Source: Oscillospiraceae bacterium
GTDB taxonomy: Bacteria; Bacillota; Clostridia; Oscillospirales; Acutalibacteraceae
DNA: 64,000 nucleotides
Direction of reading: 5' to 3'
Assembly (NCBI GenBank): GCA_015065865.1
Contig: SVPM01000002.1
Span: 1 to 64,000 of the forward strand
Part shown: positions 56,526 through 64,000 of the stretch, one piece after another
Position numbering within the stretch: position 1 is the first letter of the stretch
Layout of the letters: each line of letters opens with the position of its first letter
Notes under the pieces: model-generated
Told to the model about the DNA's origin: nothing
Databases searched by the model: none
What the model saw: the letters and a program-made list of their open reading frames with translations, nothing else
Program-made: the position numbers and the translations under genes

Positions 56526-57683
56526 TCATCTCCTCTGCTTGGCGTGGCGAAAGGCCGCCACGCGGGTAAGGGTATCCACCGCTTCCCGCATCGCCGCGAG
56601 AAAACGGTCAACGTCGGTTTCGGTGGTGGTGTGACAAAAACTGATACGCAGTGCGCTGTCGATCTCCGCCGTCGGGAGATTCAGTGCCTGCAAAACGGGG
56701 CTTTGCTTTCCTTTGGAACAGGCAGACCCGCCGGACACGAATATGTCGCGTTCCGCCAAAAAGTGCAGCAGCGTTTCACTCCGCAGGCCGGGGAAGGATA
56801 CGTTCACAATGTACGGCACGTGCACCGCGGGACGATGCAGACGTGCTCCCGAAAAGGCGGAAAGCCCTGCGATCAAGCGGTCGCACAGCGCGGTGTAATG
56901 CGCCAGTGTTTCTTGCATCGGCGGGAGGGCCGTTACCGCCGCGCCGAAGGCCGCGATGGCGGGGGCGGCTTCGGTGCCCGCGCGAAGGGCGCGTTCTTGA
57001 CTGCCGCCCACGGCACGGGGTATCACCCGCACGCCGCGGCGTATGTAGAGCCCGCCCACGCCTTTCGGCGCGTGCAGTTTATGGCCGCTCACACTCATAA
57101 GGTCCACACCCCATTTTTGTGCTTTAAGCGGCAGTTTGCCGGCGGCTTGTACCGCATCGGTATGAAACAGGGCGCGCGGTGCGGCTTCCCGCACGGCGGC
57201 AACTATGGCTTCCGTCGCAAAATGGGCGCCCGTTTCGTTGTTGACCGTCATCACGCTGACCAACGCCGTGTCGGCGCGGCAGGCGGCGGCGACCGCGGCA
57301 GGGGTGATCATGCCGTCGGCATCGGGCAAAAGGCGGGTGACTTCCCACCCTTGTTTTTCCAATTCATCGAACGCAGCAGTGACCGATGCGTGCTCCATCG
57401 CGGTCGTTACGGCGTGCCGTCCCACGCGGTGGTTGGCGGCGGCACCGCCCAAGATCGCAAGGTTGTTCGCTTCGGTCCCGCCGGAGGTGAAGATAAGATC
57501 TTCGGCAGGAGCGCCGATCAGCCCTGCAACCGCACGGCGTGCGGCGGTGAGTTCGCGCTCGGCCGTGATGCCGGCCGTGTGCAGGGAGGACGGGTTGCCG
57601 AAAGCCTCGGTCATCATATATACAGCCTTTTCCGCCGCCGCTTGACAGACGGCGGTGGTGGCGGCGTTGTCCAAATAGGTCAT
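56526..57683 (-). CDS. Cysteine desulfurase (NifS/IscS family)
   Basis: TYLDNAATTAV, FTSGGTEANNLAI, HTDAVQAAGKLP, SVSGHKLHAPKGVGGLY, SGGSACSKGKQSPVL. Confidence 0.95.
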   Translation of the reverse strand: MTYLDNAATTAVCQAAAEKAVYMMTEAFGNPSSLHTAGITAERELTAARRAVAGLIGAPAEDLIFTSGGTEANNLAILGGAAANHRVGRHAVTTAMEHASVTAAFDELEKQGWEVTRLLPDADGMITPAAVAAACRADTALVSVMTVNNETGAHFATEAIVAAVREAAPRALFHTDAVQAAGKLPLKAQKWGVDLMSVSGHKLHAPKGVGGLYIRRGVRVIPRAVGGSQERALRAGTEAAPAIAAFGAAVTALPPMQETLAHYTALCDRLIAGLSAFSGARLHRPAVHVPYIVNVSFPGLRSETLLHFLAERDIFVSGGSACSKGKQSPVLQALNLPTAEIDSALRISFCHTTTETDVDRFLAAMREAVDTLTRVAAFRHAKQRR

Positions 57684-57705
57684 AACTCTCGCCTCACCTT
57701 ATATA

Positions 57706-57719
57706 ATCATACATATGAT
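57706..57719. promoter_or_regulatory. Perfect inverted repeat overlapping the putative nifS promoter
   Basis: ATCATACATATGAT; reverse strand offers TTGTAT-17-TATCAT just upstream of the nifS start. Confidence 0.4.
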
Positions 57720-57792
57720 ATCACAACTCTCGCCAATATACAACCCACTTTTTTTTGACAAATTTGTTACGAATGGGGGAAGGCACTTTGGG

Positions 57793-58122
57793 TCAGCCCG
57801 TATAATCCTCCAACAGGCGTTGCAGAGCGGCGGCGGAATACACGGGGATCCCTGCACGAAGCGCCTCCTGCTCGGTTACGGGAAGTGAGGTTATGAACAC
57901 GTCGTACACGGCGGTCGGGGTGTCGCCTTGCGAAGAAAACACCGCCAACTGCCCGTCCCACGTACCCACCACCGCAAACGGTTCGGCGCCGTTGCCGACG
58001 GGGGCGTTTTCGTCGGTGTCGGCAGGGGCGGCGGGGCGCGACAACGCCACGACCACCCCGCTTACCACCGCCAGAAGAAGGACGACACCGTACAATCGTT
58101 TCCAAAGCGGGTGCAAACGCAT
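57793..58122 (-). CDS. Small membrane-anchored protein with BofC C-terminal-like motif
   Basis: N-terminal TM; GTWDGQLAVFSSQGDTPTAVYDVFITSLPVTEQEALRAGIPVYSAAALQRLLEDYTG. Confidence 0.6.
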   Translation of the reverse strand: MRLHPLWKRLYGVVLLLAVVSGVVVALSRPAAPADTDENAPVGNGAEPFAVVGTWDGQLAVFSSQGDTPTAVYDVFITSLPVTEQEALRAGIPVYSAAALQRLLEDYTG

Positions 58123-58277
58123 ACAAAAACTCCTTTTTTCTGCTGTTTTTTGAGAAAAGTATGCGCCGCACGGCGGAAAATTATGCTTTGAAGCGGTATT
58201 ATGATTTGACTTTTGGAGAATTTATGGTAAAATGAAGTGATAGTAAGACAAACTCCGTTTTTGGAAAGGATGCGACG

Positions 58278-60587
58278 ATGTCTGTGACAACGAAGAAGCA
58301 AAAAGGATTACATGCCGTGAAGGCGTTTTTCAAAAGCTTGCCGATGCGTGTGATCAGCAAGACGGTTGGTGCGTTGTTGAAATGCATCATCACCATTTTG
58401 CTTATCGGTGTGATCACCTTTACGGTGGTGGCATCGGTAATGGTGGTCTACGTCCTCTCCAACTTTGACGGTACCGAAGGATTGCCCGATCTGGCGGATC
58501 TTTCGATCAATGAAACCAGTATCGTGTATACCATGGCGGAGGACGGCTCTTGGCAGGAATACCAGCGGTTGGAAGGGAACGACAGCATCTGGGTGGACCT
58601 TGAGGACATCCCCTTGAATATGCAGCACGCGGTCGTGGCGATCGAAGACAAACGGTTTTACGAACACGACGGCGTTGACTGGCGGCGCACCATCGCTGCC
58701 AGCGCCAACTTGGTGCTCCACTTCCAGTCGGTGGAGTTCGGCGGATCTACCATCACCCAGCAGTTTATCAAGGTGTATACGGGTGAGGCGGACCAGACGA
58801 TCGAACGTAAGATCACGGAAATTATGCGTGCGTTGCGGTTGGAACAGACACTGGACGGTTCAAAAGCCGATGTGAAAGATCAAATTCTGGAAGCGTATTT
58901 GAACGTGCTGCCGCTTAGCCGTAACGTGATCGGCGTGGGGGCGGCTGCCAATAACTTTTTCGGCAAAGAGGTGGAGGACCTGTCCTTGGCGGAATGTGCC
59001 GCGATTGCCGGTATTACCCAGAACCCCAGCAAATACGACCCGTTCTCTCATCCCGAAAACCTGCGTGATCGTCAGCGCACCGTTTTGCGTGCTATGCTGA
59101 ACCAAGGGCTTATCACCGAGGATGAATACGTGCAAGCGGTGAACGAGGAATTGCATTTCAGCGCTTACGCTTCGCGGAGCATGTTGCAGGATTATTACGT
59201 GGATCTGCAGGTAGAGGAGATCGCGGAAGACCTGATGGAGAAATACGGCTATTCCTACAATCAAGCCATATCCAAGATCTATCGCGGCGGTTTGTCCATT
59301 TATTCGTATGAGAACGTGACGCTTCAGCAGAAAGCGGAGGCGATCTACGCCGACGAATCCAATTTCCCCGCGCACATTGAGTCGGATGATCAAGATCCGC
59401 AGGGCGCCATCTTCGTCATTGACTATAACGGACGCGTGGTGGCAACGGTGGGCGGTCGCGGAAAGAAGGACAGCGACCGTGTGTACAACCGTTCGACCGA
59501 TGCCCGCCGTCAGTGCGGTTCGTCTGTGAAACCGCTGGGCAGTTACGGCCCTGCGATCGATAAAAACTTGATACATTTCTCGTCCCTGATTCCCGATGCG
59601 CCCATCACTCTTCCCAACGGGAAGAAGTGGCCGCCCAACTACGGGTCCACCTCCACGAGCAACCGCGGCACCACCACGGTGGCGTATGCACTCAAGCGGT
59701 CGCTCAACACAACGGCGGCACAACTGGTGCAACAATTGACACCGGCGGAAAGTTACAGCTTTATGGTGAACCGACTCGGTTTTGAATTGGAACCGCAGGA
59801 TAAGGATTACAGTGCGCTGGCACTGGGCGGTTTCCACAAGGGCGTTACCTGCCGCGAGATGGCGGAGGCGTATCAGATCTTCGGTAACGGCGGCTATTTC
59901 CGCGATACCTCCACTTACGCTTACGTCAAGCAGGGGGATGAAACGTTACTGGAAGCGAAATCCGTGCCGGTGCGCGTGATCGGCGAGGACAGTGCGTATG
60001 TTATGAACCGCTTGATGCAGTTGGTGGTACGTGAAGGTACGGGTGCCAACATTTCGGGCGACTGGCGCGGCGGTTGGGAAGTTTTTGCCAAAACGGGTAC
60101 TTCGGGTACCAGCCGCAGCGGTACCGACTATAACGTGTATTTCGCCGGCGGCACGCCGCAGTATGTGGCGGCTTCGTGGTTCGGTTATGACTACGATAAG
60201 GCGCTCAACAGCCGTCAGACGGGCTATGCACGTTCGCTTTGGAACGAGGTAATGGTCGCGCTCAGAAACGATAATCTTTCGGCGGAGGAAAAGGGTTTCG
60301 GCGGCGTGAAGGCGGACCTTATCAACCGTGAAATGATCGTAGAGGCGACCTATTGTGAAGAGTCGGGTATGTTGGTGGGGGATAACAATACCTGTACCGC
60401 CAAAAAGACGGGTGTATACAAGACCTCCTTTATGCCGGATTTCTGTAATGAACACGTGTTGGCGGGGACGGCTACCACGCCCGACGGCGGCACAAGCAAC
60501 GGCGAACCCACCACGCCGGGGACTACGTTGGATCTGAGCGAGATCTACGGTACCGGCGTGTCAACGGCTCCTACGGCGGCCCAGTAA
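58278..60587 (+). CDS. Class A penicillin-binding protein (PBP1A-like)
   Basis: Transglycosylase EDKRFYEHDGVDWRRTIAA, GGSTITQQFIK; transpeptidase GSSVKPLGSYGPA (SxxK), SLNTT (SxN), KTGTSG (KTG). Confidence 0.95.
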   Translation: MSVTTKKQKGLHAVKAFFKSLPMRVISKTVGALLKCIITILLIGVITFTVVASVMVVYVLSNFDGTEGLPDLADLSINETSIVYTMAEDGSWQEYQRLEGNDSIWVDLEDIPLNMQHAVVAIEDKRFYEHDGVDWRRTIAASANLVLHFQSVEFGGSTITQQFIKVYTGEADQTIERKITEIMRALRLEQTLDGSKADVKDQILEAYLNVLPLSRNVIGVGAAANNFFGKEVEDLSLAECAAIAGITQNPSKYDPFSHPENLRDRQRTVLRAMLNQGLITEDEYVQAVNEELHFSAYASRSMLQDYYVDLQVEEIAEDLMEKYGYSYNQAISKIYRGGLSIYSYENVTLQQKAEAIYADESNFPAHIESDDQDPQGAIFVIDYNGRVVATVGGRGKKDSDRVYNRSTDARRQCGSSVKPLGSYGPAIDKNLIHFSSLIPDAPITLPNGKKWPPNYGSTSTSNRGTTTVAYALKRSLNTTAAQLVQQLTPAESYSFMVNRLGFELEPQDKDYSALALGGFHKGVTCREMAEAYQIFGNGGYFRDTSTYAYVKQGDETLLEAKSVPVRVIGEDSAYVMNRLMQLVVREGTGANISGDWRGGWEVFAKTGTSGTSRSGTDYNVYFAGGTPQYVAASWFGYDYDKALNSRQTGYARSLWNEVMVALRNDNLSAEEKGFGGVKADLINREMIVEATYCEESGMLVGDNNTCTAKKTGVYKTSFMPDFCNEHVLAGTATTPDGGTSNGEPTTPGTTLDLSEIYGTGVSTAPTAAQ

Positions 60588-60600
60588 CGGAGGACACGGA

Positions 60601-61212
60601 ATGAAACTGTGGGACATTTCCCGCGAACTGTGTGCGGCGGCGGTGTACCCCGGTGACCCCGCTCCGCAGGTGACGCGGATACAACAGTTGGCGTTCGGCG
60701 ACACCTGTAATTTGTCGGTGTTGTCGCTGTGCGCGCATAATGCCACGCATTTGGATGCACCGCTTCACTTCGTGCCGAACGGCGACGGGGTGGAGGCGGT
60801 GGAACTCTCCCACTGTTGCGGCGCTTGCCGTGTGGTGTGCTTTGACGGCGTGCTCACGGGGGATGTTGCCGAAAAATTGGTGGCACGTTATCCCGCCGAG
60901 CGCTTGCTGTTCAAAGGGGACATGACGGTGGATATTTCGGCGGCATACGTGCTGACGGATGCCGGTGTGCGTTTGGTTGGGGTGGAAGCCCAGTCGGTCG
61001 CGGCGGCCGACCGCGCAGAGGCGGTGCATCGCCATCTGCTCGGCAGCGGCGTGCTGATCCTCGAGGGGTTGGACCTCTCGGCGGTGGCGGAACGGGAATA
61101 TTTCCTTTTTGCCGCCCCGCTGAAAATTGCGGGGTGCGACGGCGCCCCCGTGCGTGCGGTGTTGCTGGACGACGAATCGTTGGACGTTGAGCCGCTGTTT
61201 CAAAAACGCTAA
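60601..61212 (+). CDS. Cyclase family protein (kynurenine formamidase-like)
   Basis: WDISRELCAAAVYPGDP, metal-binding HNATHLDAPLHF (HxGTHxDAPxH-like). Confidence 0.82.
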   Translation: MKLWDISRELCAAAVYPGDPAPQVTRIQQLAFGDTCNLSVLSLCAHNATHLDAPLHFVPNGDGVEAVELSHCCGACRVVCFDGVLTGDVAEKLVARYPAERLLFKGDMTVDISAAYVLTDAGVRLVGVEAQSVAAADRAEAVHRHLLGSGVLILEGLDLSAVAEREYFLFAAPLKIAGCDGAPVRAVLLDDESLDVEPLFQKR

Positions 61213-61235
61213 TGTGTATGTAAAACGAAAAAGCA

Positions 61236-61272
61236 ACAGAGCGAATGCCTTTTTTAAGGCATTCGCTCTGTT
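61236..61272 (+). terminator. Terminator hairpin, copy 1
   Basis: ACAGAGCGAATGCCTTTTTTAAGGCATTCGCTCTGTT. Confidence 0.7.
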
Positions 61273-61284
61273 GAGTGTGTCAAA

Positions 61285-61516
61285 AAACTCTACTCTCCCA
61301 TTTGTAAAACGGAGGGAGGGGGTGTGTGCGGGGCATAATATTAGGAGAACGGTCTATGACCGTTCTCGCAGACATTGCCTTTACAACTTCGACATTTGTG
61401 CACTACGAGCAATGTCCTGTTCCCCTGCACGTCGAGCGTGCAACGCACGCGGATAAACCCGCCCGCAGGCGGCAGACGGCAAAAAGTCCGGCGTATGCCG
61501 GACTTTTTTGACAATC
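61285..61516. repeat. Hairpin-rich element between two copies of one terminator, possible MITE-like insertion
   Basis: Ends carry inverted TGTCAAAAAA; internal hairpins GAGAACGGTC-TAT-GACCGTTCTC, GACATTGC...GCAATGTC and AAAAGTCCGGC-GTAT-GCCGGACTTTT. Confidence 0.45.
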
Positions 61517-61519
61517 TGA

Positions 61520-61558
61520 ACAGAGCGAATGCCTTTTTAAGGCATTCGCTCTGCTTTT
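61520..61558. terminator. Terminator hairpin, copy 2 (groEL side)
   Basis: ACAGAGCGAATGCCTTTTTAAGGCATTCGCTCTG, near-identical to 61236-61271. Confidence 0.7.
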
Positions 61559-61571
61559 TGTTACGTGTCTT

Positions 61572-63585
<2,014 letters not shown>

Positions 63586-63713
63586 TCAAGAGGTAATTTA
63601 AAAAAAGCGAGGGAATTTACAAATTTTTAATAGTGCTCCTTGTAAAATTGCACAACTCTTTTGCGGTTTAAAGTGGCAAATTGCCGAAAGTTGCCGTTTT
63701 TGCAAAAAAAGGG

Positions 63714-63742
63714 TTGCATAACGCGAAAACGGGTGCTATAAT
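63714..63742 (+). promoter_or_regulatory. Putative promoter for downstream SSS transporter
   Basis: TTGCAT-17 nt-TATAAT. Confidence 0.6.
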
Positions 63743-63747
63743 AACCG

Positions 63748-63887
63748 CATACCAAGAAAGGTATCGTCGCGCAGGTTCGGAGAAACGGCGAGGATGGAAC
63801 GGGGTGACCCGTGAATCCCCTTTTTTTATCCCCGAAAATTTTAGCACTTTAAAGCGGCGAGTTACATGCTGACGGGAGGCGCATGGT
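63748..63887 (+). ncRNA. Candidate structured 5' leader upstream of SSS transporter
   Basis: ATACC-AAGAAA-GGTAT hairpin, then GGATGGA-ACGGG-GTGA-CCCGT-GAATCCCC followed by a T-tract, about 140 nt leader. Confidence 0.4.
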
Positions 63888-64000
63888 ATGTTGTTGAAGA
63901 TCTTATTTTTGGTCGTGTTCTTTGCGATGATGGTGGCGATCGGCATCTATTACCGCAAGAGTACCGCCGATGTGAAGGGATTCGTGCTCGGCGGACGTAA
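63888..64000 (+). CDS. Sodium:solute symporter (SSS) family, N-terminus only (runs off window)
   Basis: MLLKILFLVVFFAMMVAIGIYYRKSTADVKGFVLGGR; GGGAGG RBS. Confidence 0.8.
   Translation, partial: MLLKILFLVVFFAMMVAIGIYYRKSTADVKGFVLGGR

Noticed and set aside
61326-61511. 61-aa ORF between PBP1A/cyclase and groEL
   Set aside because: Overlaps hairpins of the repeat-like element; probably not coding, kept as structured DNA/RNA instead.
63841-63850. Second TTAGCACT string near the SSS gene as a CIRCE half-site
   Set aside because: No inverted partner; single half-site only.

Overview
This 64 kb window looks like a chromosomal segment from a moderately high-GC Firmicute, probably Clostridia/Oscillospirales (inferred from gene content and gene order). 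Most of it is housekeeping. Main blocks: a CNNM/HlyC transporter (partial) and serS; nifJ; a PucR/CdaR-type regulator; ftsE-ftsX-M23 peptidase-S41 homologue; phosphoglucomutase; wecB/rmlD-like pair; tatD-metG; a dockerin-bearing sialate O-acetylesterase-like protein; a dcw cluster (mraZ-rsmH-ftsL-pbp2-murE-mraY-ftsW-murG-murA-ftsQ-ftsZ); ruvCAB; a glmM-like gene; ecfA1-ecfA2-ecfT-truA; pgsA; a zinc-finger Clp ATPase; nifS-sortase B-thiI-giant fusion; PBP1A; groES-groEL with CIRCE; and the start of an SSS-family symporter. The most unusual item is a single 1095-aa ORF (50671..53958, minus). It joins a CinA/PncC-type cytoplasmic enzyme, one TM helix, a sortase-B fold that has lost its catalytic His and Cys, a Thr-rich linker, and a SpoIID domain. 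It lies in the same run of genes as an intact class B sortase. Other notable items: an S41 (CtpB-like) homologue with both catalytic residues substituted, a GlmM homologue altered in all four signature motifs, an unexplained structured leader plus terminator inside the dcw cluster (ftsL-pbp2), orphan BlaI/CopY-like operators on a consensus promoter, Thr-rich tails on several envelope proteins, and two hairpin-rich intergenic elements bounded by direct repeats. Family calls were made by reading the translations; no database search was run.
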